Positions 1-13,500 of a stretch of DNA of 64,000 nt are shown here, piece by piece. The DNA comes from Saccharina japonica. Taxonomy: Eukaryota > Sar > Phaeophyceae > Laminariales > Laminariaceae. Every line of letters begins with the position of its first letter. The stretch's first letter is position 1. Location of the stretch: the NCBI GenBank assembly GCA_008828725.1, contig MEHQ01002044.1:135839-199838 (forward strand), written 5' to 3'. The position numbers and the translations under genes were made by a program. The notes under the pieces were generated by a model. That model saw nothing but the letters and a program-made list of their open reading frames with translations. It did no database searches and was not told the DNA's origin.

Positions 1-1009
1 CTCGTCTCAAACCTGCACGGTAGTCGGGCTTGCCCCAAACCGCATTTTTGTAGCTACGTACCTAATAACCTCCCCAGGGATCCAATACGTTCATAGAGGC
101 GTGTTTTACAGCGTCGTTGCCAACCGACGCCAACCCAAAACCTATTATAAATATCAAATATTTGTACTGTAGGGGGGGGGGGGGGGTTATTGAAAAAAAA
201 GTTGACTTACTGTTTCCTGGGATCACAACGGTCCGGTTTTTCCCTCCAATATATGATAGGGGGGGGTAGTGGGGTGTCTGGGATTCAGATCCGGACACAC
301 CCACCCTTGGTATAGTAGTATCCGCCAGGGCAACATGTCATGAGGTTTTTTGTTTTTTGGGGCGCTCAGTTCTCCGGGTGATGGGATCAGGAAATCAGGA
401 CGGCGGTGTGTGCCAGTGCCAGGTGGTGTGTGGTGGGTGCATGGCATGGCCTGGTGGTCAGCGGCCGGCGGAATCGCGAAAATTTAGACCTGGGGAATAT
501 TTCCAGATCTTTTTTCATACGAAGTTTTTCTGTTTCACGAACAGCTGGAGATACCAGTAAAAAGCAGTACTTGTACATACATACGTATCATACGTACTGC
601 TGTTTGGATACAACGATACAGCATCCATCCTCTAGAAAAAGCACCAGCGCAATGCACTCAGTAAGAGTAAGAGCTGCACTCTATGAGATTAACTCGAGTA
701 ACCCGTAGCATTTCCTTGACATCTATCCCTGCGCAACACACAACACACAGTTGCTGACTGCAACGGATCAAACCAAACAGCAAAGCGACATGCGGCATCT
801 GGCACATGATCACATCACATCACAGATCACACTGATCACATGATCACAACAGCCCCATCTCGCGAGATTCCGGGCTTAGGAGCCCCTCCAAAATAAGGCA
901 ACTACAACTTCTTGGAAACCCTTTTTGCACCGAGGGGCTCATTGCGGGAGGAAGGCAACAACGAGGCCACTACGAGCAGGACAATAGTATCAGGGGGGAG
1001 TTCAGGCCG
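1..1009. other. Upstream flank of the aspartic protease gene
   Basis: Non-coding sequence before the protease start codon. It holds a G run at about 171-187, a second G run near 261, and A/T-rich tracts. No conserved reading frame, RNA gene or convincing promoter element was recognised. The last part before 1010 presumably carries the promoter and 5' UTR. Confidence 0.5.
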
Positions 1010-1542
1010 ATGACGTTCACGGTTGCGCCTTATTGCGTGTCCGTAGCGTTGATATGTGCCGCCGGAGCTGGAGTGGCGGCACTCACCGATCCGCAACATC
1101 AACTTTACATCCCTTTTCCCGACGGGTCGAGTTTGCCATTTGATAAGGAGTTGCCCGGACCGGACCTGTCGGATGGGACCCCGACGAAACTGTACTCGCT
1201 TTCTCTCGGGCGAGCGTGGCACAACCACACGGCGGACGCCGAGCTCTCGGCGGCGGTGGAAGAGAAGAAGCTAGCCAGACGAAGCTGGCAGGGACGACGG
1301 TCGCTGTATATGTCTTTCGAAGACACGCCCCTGTTTCCTGGATGGGGCACCCACTTTGCCTACGTCTACGCTGGGACTCCGGCACAGAGAGTGTCCGTGA
1401 TCATCGACACGGGGAGTCACTTCACCGCCTTCCCGTGCTCCGAGTGCAAGAACTGCGGTAGCCACACCGACCTCTACTGGGATCACAGCAAGTCCAGCAC
1501 CGCCCATATTGTGGACTGCGATGAGTGCCACGGCTCGTTCAG
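1010..1542 (+). CDS. Aspartic protease exon 1 (signal peptide, first catalytic Asp)
   Basis: Starts at the ATG preceding a hydrophobic leader ending near AAGAGVAA. It contains IIDTGS (catalytic Asp) and two CxxC pairs (CSECKNC, CDECH). It ends at CAG|GTTCGG in phase 2; reading through meets a stop five codons later. The donor itself lies inside the block duplicated after the assembly gap. Confidence 0.88.
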
Positions 1543-4500
1543 GTTCGGTTGCTCCTAACGATCACTGCGAGTGAAATGAAATCGATGCTGACTATTTTAA
1601 TATGACATAAAGACTGCCAGGTCGTACTCGTATACGGGTAGTATGAGTTCGTGCGAACAGGTTCCAGGTTCCAGGTACAGAGTCTGTACCTGGAACCTGG
1701 AACCTGTTCGTACGAACTCATATTGTACAGAGCTACGCGTATATACCTGGTACTCAGTATTTCCAGACCTGCTGTGATGTATTATACCTGGTACGATAGA
1801 AAATTTCCTCGCTCGGTACAAAAGGAAGAGTCGTGACTTGTGCAGGCGGAGCGCAGGTAGTGCAGTACGAGTACACCTACTATCTGTACCGTGACCTGCC
1901 TGGTACGTACGTTTACGAGTAAGTAATACACACGGTACATATATATGTACGAAGGAACGCGAGGTCGTAGTGCATACCGGTACGTGGTGCATTCCAAGCA
2001 TGCAGTAACCTCGTGGTGGCAGTGGTGGTACCATACGTAGTAGTGCGCTATTGCAATCGGTGTCGTCGTACAGCCCGTGGCGATTGTGCTGCAGTATGTT
2101 ATCGTGTCTCCTCCAGCGACCCAGAGCGCTTTCTCCGCACTCTGAACGTAATTTATAGTTGCGCTCAAACAATTCGTGGTCTTGATTTGAGTCTTGAAGT
2201 CAGCGCCTCAGCCTCATAAAGTTCAAGGAACGAAGCCTGTCTCCTGTTGTATAACGTCATGTAATATCGTGCCTTGGGTACGTAGTCGTACGAATATTAT
2301 GGGCACCTACGGGCTGAACACCTTTCTGGTACCGGTATGATATGATATACGATCGTATGTATGATACGAGTATCGTGGTATAGTAGTATCGTTCACCGTT
2401 CACTTTCCGTGTTTGGTACCAGGTATATATATATTATACTGCGTACCAGGGCATTAATTAGGTGTTGCGCTGTTGCGCTGGCGCAACATTTGGTCAAAAT
2501 AACCGTTTTGCGCAACAGCCGCCGCGAGGCTGGTTGCGCGCAGCGCAACACGCGTTTTTGGGCGCGCAACTTTTTTCGCCTTCGGCATGGACGAAAACAA
2601 AATTTAGGCGCTTTTTGCTATTCGCCGTAGCCAAAAGTAAATTAAATGGCTTTTTGTTTTGAGGCGCATATTCGCGCATAGATCGCAATTTTTTCGCCTC
2701 CGGGGGCCCTCCGGGGGCCCTCCCGGGGGGGCCTCCGGGGGCCCCTGCGGGGGGCTTGCGCGCCTGCGGCGCGCAACACGCGCCACCGGCGTGTTGCGCT
2801 GCGCGTAAGAGACGCCGAACCACTAATTAATGCCCTGCTTGACACGGTCGATTCCCGTGGTCACAGGCTAACTTACCCATAAAAGGTATACTGAAATAAA
2901 AGTGGAACCCGAAGGGTCCGCAAAACGATCAAAGTCAGTCAAACACAGATAGTCTTGAGCCCTCCGCTCCCCTCTACACGCTATATGTGAAGGTAAAAAG
3001 GTGTATGATACCCGATTCCACGGCCGCCCCTGGATATGGTGCTATTGTATACCTAGTACCAGGNGGCTCGTTCAGGTTCGGTTGCTCCTAACGATCACTG
3101 CGAGTGAAATGAAATCGATGCTGACTATTTTAATATGACATAAAGACTGCCAGGTCGTACTCGTATACGGGTAGTATGAGTTCGTGCGAACAGGTTCCAG
3201 GTTCCAGGTACAGAGTCTGTACCTGGAACCTGGAACCTGTTCGTACGAACTCATATTGTACAGAGCTACGCGTATATACCTGGTACTCAGTATTTCCAGA
3301 CCTGCTGTGATGTATTATACCTGGTACGATAGAAAATTTCCTCGCTCGGTACAAAAGGAAGAGTCGTGACTTGTGCAGGCGGAGCGCAGGTAGTGCAGTA
3401 CGAGTACACCTACTATCTGTACCGTGACCTGCCTGGTACGTACGTTTACGAGTAAGTAATACACACGGTACATATATATGTACGAAGGAACGCGAGGTCG
3501 TAGTGCATACCGGTACGTGGTGCATTCCAAGCATGCAGTAACCTCGTGGTGGCAGTGGTGGTACCATACGTAGTAGTGCGCTATTGCAATCGGTGTCGTC
3601 GTACAGCCCGTGGCGATTGTGCTGCAGTATGTTATCGTGTCTCCTCCAGCGACCCAGAGCGCTTTCTCCGCACTCTGAACGTAATTTATAGTTGCGCTCA
3701 AACAATTCGTGGTCTTGATTTGAGTCTTGAAGTCAGCGCCTCAGCCTCATAAAGTTCAAGGAACGAAGCCTGTCTCCTGTTGTATAACGTCATGTAATAT
3801 CGTGCCTTGGGTACGTAGTCGTACGAATATTATGGGCACCTACGGGCTGAACACCTTTCTGGTACCGGTATGATATGATATACGATCGTATGTATGATAC
3901 GAGTATCGTGGTATAGTAGTATCGTTCACCGTTCACTTTCCGTGTTTGGTACCAGGTATATATATATTATACTGCGTACCAGGGCATTAATTAGGTGTTG
4001 CGCTGTTGCGCTGGCGCAACATTTGGTCAAAATAACCGTTTTGCGCAACAGCCGCCGCGAGGCTGGTTGCGCGCAGCGCAACACGCGTTTTTGGGCGCGC
4101 AACTTTTTTCGCCTTCGGCATGGACGAAAACAAAATTTAGGCGCTTTTTGCTATTCGCCGTAGCCAAAAGTAAATTAAATGGCTTTTTGTTTTGAGGCGC
4201 ATATTCGCGCATAGATCGCAATTTTTTCGCCTCCGGGGGCCCTCCGGGGGCCCTCCCGGGGGGGGCTCCGGGGGCCCCTGCGGGGGGCTTGCGCGCCTGC
4301 GGCGCGCAACACGCGCCACCGGCGTGTTGCGCTGCGCGCAACAGACGCCGAACCACTAATTAATGCCCTGCTGCGTACGGTATCATCCAGCAGTACTCCG
4401 AGTTGAGTACCAGTTGACTACCGCTGTATTAATAGCAGTAGTTTCTACTGATACTCGTACATATGATATAATATGCCAGGTATATACAGCAAATACAGGT

Positions 4501-7500
4501 CGCCCTGGTGGCTATTAATAGATTAATAGGTATCCTCGAATGCTGCCAGAGTTAATTTCGTGAGTTCGAATCGCACGTGGGTCAGACTTTTGAGTGTATG
4601 ATATGTAATAATAAGTAGATGTACCCAGCAATACCCAAGACCCATCTCCTATTTTCTCGAATATCTCTGAAACGTGACCACCACCTGATATGTTTCTCAG
4701 CATTTTCCTTGGTTCCAACTTCTTATCACTTCGTTTCGATTAAAGCAACTCCTCTCTCTCACAATCTCATTCTCTCGTCTAACCGCCACGACTATGCTTC
4801 GTCGTACCGACATTTTATCACATCAACTCTCAATTGTAACCATCACTACGAGTTAAACTTCTTACAACGTTTATTGGCAAAAAAAAATAAACGGAATCAA
4901 CTGCTGATAGCTCCTATAAATAGCAGCGTGGGTAGGAGGCGCAATTCGATGCGAGTAGACGAGGGAAAGAGACGACGGAAGTTTTGTCGCGATAAAAGTG
5001 CAAGGCACAGACCGTAGTGGGGAGGAGGGAGAAGCGCCTACTTTGCGACCCCGGATCTGAGTTACGACTAGGAAGGAGAAAGGAAGGGCGAAAATGATAA
5101 ATGGGATGGAAACAGTGGGCTACCCACTTTAAGCTTTTAGGCCATACCTGGTACCTATGATTTAAGAGTTTTCGGGAGATAAGACCAGACCAGGTATGTA
5201 GGCTTGCCATGAAAATAAAGTACTTGGAATTCGTGTGGGATAGGTTTTGCACTACACTACAGTAGTACACTACAGCAGTAGTAACAGAGAACACCATGAG
5301 CTGGCGCGCAACACGGGTTTCGGGCAGGCCCTAGCTTTTAAAGCTCGTTTTTTGGGCCGTTATCCCCATAAGAACTGGTCCCACGAATTGGGGACAAAAT
5401 ACTTGAAATTAGTGTGGGACTTTATTTTCAGTTCTGAATGGGTTATAAGGCAAATCGCTAACGCTCGCCGCAGGCGTAAAAAAAATGGTGTCAAGGAAAA
5501 TGTTAGGGCAAAAGCCTTAACGGCCTTAACGAGCCTCAGCGGGTCTTAACGAGCTTTGACCAAGATAGACGCAAGCTTTAAAAAAAGCCTTAAGTAAGCC
5601 TTAACGCGTATCTCTACTATGAAGAGGGAAGTGGCGGGCTCGTACCGAGATTGGCATGGTATTGTACCCCCCTATACGCCGGGGGTCCCCCCATCTGTGC
5701 CTGCTTCCTCGGCATCGACGGTGTACATGCGCTCGCTGGTGCTCATCATGCTCTTTTGTTACGCACACAGTCACAGTCAAGCAAGCAAGCATCCTAGCCA
5801 TCCGAGCATCCAACAAGCAAACACGCTATTAATACACATATTTATAGTGGTGTTCCAAGCCTGAAGACTGTGTGTGCCGGCGCGGAATGCGGGGAGACGT
5901 CCCGACACCGCCTGCTGTGGTTTACATAAGATTTAGTATAATCACATTTTTATACAGTGGGTACCCCGACTTTAGAGAGGGTACATCAAAAGCGAATACT
6001 ACGGTTGCGACAGGCCAAATAGGCTGGACCCGCCTACTCGTACACTAAAGCTATATATTTCCCACTGCCTTGTGGATAAGGAAGGGTATTCATAGTGTAT
6101 TAATAGTGTATTAATACTTAACAGAGGCGTTTTCGCCCTATACCACCTGGTTCCACACCTCTCTTAAATAGGGGTACCCACTAGCCTGTACTGTATCATA
6201 ATTCGTATGGCTTCTGTAGTGGTTATATGTGTGCGTTCTTCACATTAAACCGTCCTTTCTACCCGTCGACATATGATATATAATATACCGTACGTACCTG
6301 GTAAGATTTAGTAAAAATCAACGTTTTTTTTTGTATTTACTCTTCCGTAGGGATTGGTATGACCTCTACTGCCCACCTGATTTATACGAGTACAGGGTCT
6401 AGGGTCAGTGGGTCAATGAGTACATAATATTTATATTAGAAAATTAGTATAGCTTCGTACCCCTACCTGGGTTATTTAGGATAGTATATAGTGCAGAACA
6501 TTTTTATGTATGAAATAGTACCGGTATGCCCCTACCTGCCAAAAGGCCCCAAAGGGATAAACGTGACCCCTTTTTCGTTTGGCAAACAAAACATTGATTT
6601 TTGGAAACCCCTGCCCTGTCCCCTGTCCCCTATCTTTGGGAGTTCCCAGTCCAATGACGTTATTTTTTTACGCGATAATCGCCAACAACGTCCCAAGTAA
6701 GGCCTATCGCGTTGTCAGGCAACGAGCGTTACCCCAGTATGGCTGATAAGGCTCGAAACAGCTCTTAAGGCACGCCCTGCTCAGGAAAGGGCGTTCAACC
6801 AAATTTTTAAGGCAAGCCTTGAAGGCTATATACGAGGCTTAGTTTATAGGGGCGCGCAACATTTTTCGCCGCAGGCGAAAACAAGTTGCGGGCGTTTTTT
6901 TCGCCAGGGGCGAGGGAAAAAATATGAGGCACCTTTTTACGTTCGCCGTCGGCGAAAGAAACGTTTTAAGGCGTCTACTGCACGTTGTTACGTTTTTTTC
7001 GGGCATACATCTACACATATAATATATCGCATCTTTTTGCCTCTGGTGGCACCTGCGCATGCGTGCGGCGCGTGTTGCGCGCAACATGCCTTCCAACTCC
7101 TGTTGCGCAACAGACGCCGAACCGCTAGTCCATGCCTTGGTGTACAGCAGTAATGGTATACCGGGTACGTATTTATATTTATATGTAGGCGTTGTTGCCT
7201 TGTTGGCAAGCTCGAGATGCTGAGACAGCAGTAGTAAACGCATCCGCAAACTTGAACGAGCTGCTGTGCCGTAGTTTTTGTAGTTTTGACACGACTCGGC
7301 ACTTGAAGTTACGTGCATTTATACATACCAAGTTATGAAATAGTACATATTAATAGTGTTAATGCTGCTATAGACCACCTGGTGCCAGGTAGTGTATCTG
7401 ATGGTGTATACACACTTATGCCCCTGCGAGCATACAAGCTCAAACAGGCACGGTATACTATTGTTAGACTACTCGTATTGCTGTACATGTTCATACCTGA

Positions 7501-10500
7501 TAGTTACTGCAGTAGAAGAACAGCAGTGCGTGTGCGTAGCACATGGAAAACAAAAGTCCCACCAACTTCCGCATGCGATTTGTCCGTCACGGATGTACAG
7601 TGTACAGCAGTACAGAGTGTACAGCAGTGCAAACTACGGCACTCACTCGATGGGGTCTACAAACTCACCCGGTATGTATATTTACGAGCACGACTATACG
7701 ACATTACTGTTTTTCCCTCCGAAAGTGCCTTTGATGACAGGATAAAAAGGACAGTCTACGTACTGCTGTTGAGTATTGTACATATGATACATACAATATG
7801 TACTGCTGTTGTAACGCACACTATAATATTAATACATGGAAAATGGAAAATGCACCCCTTCGGACAAATGAATACTGGTACATCTATACCTGGTACTACA
7901 GTAGTTAGTATACCATCAAGGTGGTTTCTTGACATCGGACAGAAGGCGAACACTGAGCGGTGCGTCTATATGATAGGGATGTGTTGACGAGTTATTTTCC
8001 AAAGCCAGCATTTTTGGTTTTGTTGCCGTTTTTTTTTGTGTTCCCCCCTAAGGCATATTTTGCAGAAAATTGGATCAGAAGTCAAAAATGCATCCATCCC
8101 AGGGGGGAGTTGTTATGATATCAGCATATCACTTGATGACAGTATACCGTATGCGCCGATGTCTAACGCCACCGATGGTCAACGCCTTCCCTTTTCGCTT
8201 TCCTGATTTTGATCGTTGATTTTTTATACGTTGCCAGCAGGTGTCAGAAGAACAAGCGCTGCGGCTTCAGCCAGAGGTACAGCGAAGGCAGCTCTTGGAG
8301 TGCCTACCAGGTAAGCCACCGCAAACCAAAACCCAGACCTCGAGCGAGGAGTACAACCCTGCAGGGGGTGGTCCTCTGACTCGCTGAGCGCTTTTTTTTG
8401 TTGCTCGTCAATATGCGAAGAACCGTGGCAGCTTAAACGCGTGGATGCTAGCTGTGCGTACGGTGTGTGGGCATTATCCCACGCTGGCAACGATGCCCGC
8501 TGTTTTCCGTCGTGATGCATCGTTATCGGCCTTCGTTTGTTTTTACGGGCGCGGTGTGCATTTTCCCATGCTGCCTGCGATTGCCGCTGCTTGGTGCCGT
8601 GATACATCGTTTTCGGCGTTCATTGTTTTTACGGGTAGCAGTATGGCAAGTACATGCATGAGATGTGCGCTTTTTGTGCCCCTATACGAGTAGCAGCAGA
8701 GAAAGGTGAGGTGCCTGCTGCTGTTGCTGGCGTTGTTCTCAGGGCCCGGCTGGTATTCCAGGGCATGTATTACGGGGGGGCATAGTAAACACTACTGTAG
8801 TAACACTAGTAATACTAATACTAGTAGTAGTAATAGTAATACTAGTAATAGTAGTAAACAGGGCCTACGGTACTCACAAAAAACTTAATATTTCTCTTTT
8901 TTTACTGACAATATTTGGTCCTATTTACGTATGTATTACTGTGTATTACTGTGTATTACTGTGGTCCACCGTAATACTACCTTTGGGGCATATGCAGCAG
9001 TAGTTCCCGTTGGTGAGATGTAAATGCTTGTACGAGGGGGGGGGGGGCGAGGTGGTTGGTTCGGGGTTTTACTCCTTCCCACCAGTGGAAAAATTCGCTC
9101 AAAATGCAATCGACGCTGACCGACACTCACTCCTCTGCACGTTTTCGTGTTCCCTGGATCATATAATGTGGACGAACTACGAACGTATCATACGCGTCCT
9201 CCGCCCAGGTGGAGGATGTTTTGTGGGTGGGAGAGCTGACGCTAGAGGAATCGGAGAAGCTGCACCACGACGAATCGGCGTATGGCGTAGATTTTATGTT
9301 TGGGTGCATCGAGAGCCAGACAGGGCTGTTCAAGACGCAGCTCGCTGACGGCATCATGGGGATGAGTGCCGATAGCCACACGCTCGTGTGGCAACTCGCC
9401 AAGGCTGGGAAAATCAAGGTGCGGTGCCCGGGTGGAGTGCAATGTGGTCTCCACTAGTAGTTTCGGTGTAAGTTCGTGCTGGTGCTCGGCTGGGAGGCGC
9501 GTGAGCCCTTTGGACATCCTTGGTTACGGTGATGAGATATAATCCGCAACAGGCGGCCCAATTCCCAATTCCCACTCGTCGTGTTTGCTGGTATAGCTGT
9601 AGCTGTGGTAGATAACTGATTAGTGCCGTTTTTTTTTTCTGTGTGGGTGTTTGCACTTGTCGAAGGGGCGTGGCCCGTGCTAAAAAGCCATAACATTTTC
9701 GTTTGCCTTGCCGGTTTTCGAACACGGTTCTCTTGTGGCGCGGGAAAACGTTCGCAGCTATCCCAGAGATAGCCTCGTACTGGTTCCAGTGACACGACGC
9801 CCACTATATTGTATACGAAGTATGTATATCGCAGCGAATGAGCTTTTTCTTTAGTCATAAAACATGCGCTTCACATTTGACGAAACGAGGGGGCAAGTCC
9901 ACGCGCCATACGAGTACATGGATTTACAGTAACTATAAACTGGTTTGGGCTGGTCGGTGTTACTTGCCTTATAAGGGTGGCTACTTTTCTTATTTACGTA
10001 GCTTGGAAGAGTTTTGTTTTAAGTTCGTTGTGGCCCGGTGGCTACGTACGAATACACAGGTAGTACGAGTCAGTGATGTCGGATTTCGTAATTTCGTGCT
10101 TTCGGCGAGCTTGTTTTTGCCGTAAGCACGGGAATTGGCCGAGGCAATTACCGGAAGCCCCAAATCCCCTAATTGTACAAGCCATACATTTCTGTAGGAA
10201 ACCCTGCATTTTTGCTTTCCCTGGGCGCCATATTTGGGCTCCGAGCTTGCGCTGTGGCCCTGCGAGCTCTCCCTGGGCGCTGTGGCCTTGCGAGCTCTCC
10301 CTGGGGGCCATATTTGGACTCCGAGCTTGCGCTGTGGCCCTGCGAGCTGCTGCTACAATGTCGATGTCCTCGGGGATAGACAAAATAATGACTACAGCAC
10401 GAATAATAACAAAATGGGTTTTGCACATTCTATTCTGTGCACTTTAATCGTACCCGGGGACTTTTTATAAACGTCCCCTGTTTTGCCGAAATTACGCGAA

Positions 10501-13500
10501 AGAAGTCCAAATGTCCAAATGTTGCTTTTTGCCGAAATACGCGAAAGCACGAGGAATTTCATCCGAAATCCGACATCACTGGTACGAGTAGTTGGTATAA
10601 AGGCCTGCTGCTGCTGTGTGTTCTCCCTTTTCAGCTTGCGACACACACGAGACTCGAAGCCAAGCCACAACCCCGAAGGGGGAACATGTATACGATATGT
10701 ATAGTTATGTTTGTGAAATTTTCGCACTTTTCGCAACTTTTCTCTCCGCGCGAGCGCTTTTCGGCAAAACGCTAAGTACCCCGACACGGGAGGCCCGGCC
10801 GGACACATTGGTCGAGGTTTGGGCTCGATCCGAGCTCTGTGGCTCGTGTGGCGGGCGCTCAAAGTTCTTTTTCCCGCGGGAGTGGATAAGACGATTTCCC
10901 GGGTTCTCAGCAGTAGGCCGTGTTTCGTACGTACGTGCCAGTAAACAACGATGTTCTGTTTTTAGATGTTGTCTGTTTTTTGCTCTCTCACATGCACACA
11001 GGCCAGAAACATGTACCAGATACCAGTAGACAACAGACAACATGCGCAGAGCACGGCGTTACAGCGTTGGATAAGACGATTTCCCGGGTTCTCAGCATGA
11101 GGCCTTATTTTTGTACGTACGTGCCAGTAAATAATACCGGTATTGTTCTGTTTCTCGTTTCTTGCCCTTTCCCGAGCTCGTCTTGAGCACACAGGAGAGC
11201 AGACATACCAGTATACCACAGGTAGACAACACAGAACATGCAGAGAGCACAACCTTACAAGTTTGCCGCGCATAAGCGCCAGCAGGTAATACCGTGCGTG
11301 TGTGCCACGCCCATGTGCACTGTACTGCTGTGGCCACAGCTGTGGTTGTCGGAGCCTGCTGTCCGTATTCCACCATCTACATTTCTGTTCTGCTGCTGCT
11401 GCTGCTGTGTGTGTGACGAATTCGAGTTCACTCTGACCGAAATTATAAGTACCGATTTGATTGAAATTGAGTACCTCAACTGTTCCCAATTTTTTGTGTT
11501 TCTTCCTCGAATCTCGCCTCAGGAATCCATTAGGCTTCAGACAACATCAGACAACATAAAAAAACACAAACGTTACACCATCGCCTAGCATCACAAGCAG
11601 CAGCGGGCCATACCACGCGGCGTGTGGCAGATCCGCCGTGTACTGCTGTGGCTATTCATAGTTGCTTTATCGGAGGCTTGCATCTGTCATCAGTCATTCC
11701 CAATTTCCACCTTTCTCTCGTCTCTGCTGCTGTGCTGTGCATGAGTCATGGTATCATACCTGCAGATCGATGCTCATGTACGAATCTCTCCGCTGTCCCG
11801 AAATGTAAGAAAGTTTTGTTCATTAAAAATGTATGTAAACTGTCGTTACTTTTCCGGACAGAGTGATACAACACTGTGCGCCTCGAAGGCAGATCTGTGA
11901 CGTGCTCTGTTGTAGTTGCTTTCATAGGAGCCAGCAATCCGTCACCAAGCGACACCACCACCACTCTTCTGCCCGCTGCTGCTGTTGCTGGGCTCCATGT
12001 GTCATGCGTACGTGCCAGAATAACGCCCATCTGCGCTGTAGTGCTGTGGCTAGCTGTGTCTATCGGAGCCTACCGTCCATAATCCACACCATCTATCTAC
12101 CCTTTTCTGTTCTGCTGCTGTGTGTGAGAGAGAGCCAAGCCCACTCTGGCCGGAAATGAATGACCGCTTTTGAATACCACGATACATCAAACAACATGCA
12201 ACGAACAGAAGCAACGCCGCAGCCCCGGCTAGAAGCACAAGCAGCAGACGTGCCTGTGGCGGATCCACCGTATACTGCTGTGGCTATTAATTAGTGGTTG
12301 CTTCATCGCAGGCTCGCATCCGTCATCAGGCACCACCACCTCTCTCTCTCCTGCTGTTGTTGCCTGCTGCTGTGCTTGCATCATGTATGTGCGGCCTGTC
12401 GTGTGTCTGACGCGGGCCGCGACAAATAATCGTGTACGTCGCAGTACATGGAAAATGTATCTTCGAAAATATAGGCAAACGGTCACCATGCACGACTTTA
12501 TGCTTGAAGGCTTGGATTCGATCCTTGGCGATGACTATGATACTTTTTTTTTGTATTGTACGTAACCCAGACCCCCATAATATAAGACAGGAAGCACACA
12601 AAAACCAAGTGGATCTCTTAGGCAGGTGTGGTCGACAGTTCCAGCCTCTTCTTCGGTGCATCCTTTTCTACTTCTTCTGCAAATATGTATATTATCTCAC
12701 CACTACTGTACGAGTACTGTGTTCCATGTGTCACGTGTGCGTGCGTGTGCGGTGTGTGCCGTGCCATGCGTGTGTGTGCAGCGTGTGTCACGCTTTTGGA
12801 GTATTTTCAAACGTTTTTTTTGTCGGGAGTCCTCTCTCTCGGTTTTGTGCGGGATAGACCTTTCCTTACCTTGAGCGCCACAACAATTAAATATGTTACG
12901 GATATTTTATTATATTGACAAATACGTTTTTGGCGGGATCATTCACAAATCTCTAAGAACGATCGAGTCAAATAGTAACGGTTCCACCATATTTCCGAGT
13001 ATGTTTTATCTCGAAAAATGCAGGTGTTGTAGTTCTAAAAAGGTCTACATTTATTTATGAACCGCAATACGAGGATATCTCGTAACATGTATATATATGC
13101 GTGTGCTATTAATACGTACCAGGTACCTGGTATACAAAATGATATGCGTATGATACAATATCGCATGCTGTTGTTTTAATACTAATTCGTACGAAGTAGT
13201 AGGTTTTCGATTCGCCCTTGCGCCACTCCCCGAGGCACGTCCCGGAGGGGAACCTTGTATGTATATATGTATACAAGGTTCCCCTTCGGGATGTTGGTCA
13301 CTTGAAATCCCGGGGGTGTCGCAAGTTGAAAATAGATCGCACATGCTTCATAGTTCCCTTTTTGGAGCAAATATCGAAATCACGATCTGTGACATTTTTT
13401 TTCGTCGTGGCTATTCTAAACTGTTTTGTAGTAAATGCGCCTGATAAAGGTACTTCGTTCGTGTGTAATCCACACGCAACCCTACGGCATGTCCAAAAAC

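Larger units (their letters stand above)
1532..3063. repeat. Probable redundant contig end (copy 1 of a 1308-bp duplication)
   Basis: Positions 1532-2839 match 3065-4372 at a constant offset of 1533 bp, with only a few differences, all near the 3' end of the hAT element. After 2839 the sequences diverge completely. The right flank here (2840-3063) lacks the target-site duplication present in the second copy, which suggests this contig ran through a repeat into another locus. Confidence 0.75.
4379..8240. other. Protease intron 1, remainder
   Basis: Intron 1 runs from 1543 to 8240, including the assembly gap. Besides the listed elements, 5296-5640 and 6600-6850 hold Pu/Py-skewed DNA with repeated AAGCCTTAA words. 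The rest is unique-looking A/T-rich DNA with scattered TACCTGGTA and TATTAATA words. No convincing exon was found. Confidence 0.5.

Noticed and set aside
1597-2172. A 191-residue minus-strand open frame, repeated at 3130-3705
   Set aside because: It lies in intron 1 within the redundant contig overlap, runs through the palindrome, and has no conserved features.
7313-7987. A 224-residue plus-strand open frame
   Set aside because: It sits in protease intron 1 and is rich in repeated words such as TACTGCTGT and TACAGCAGTA; composition looks non-coding.
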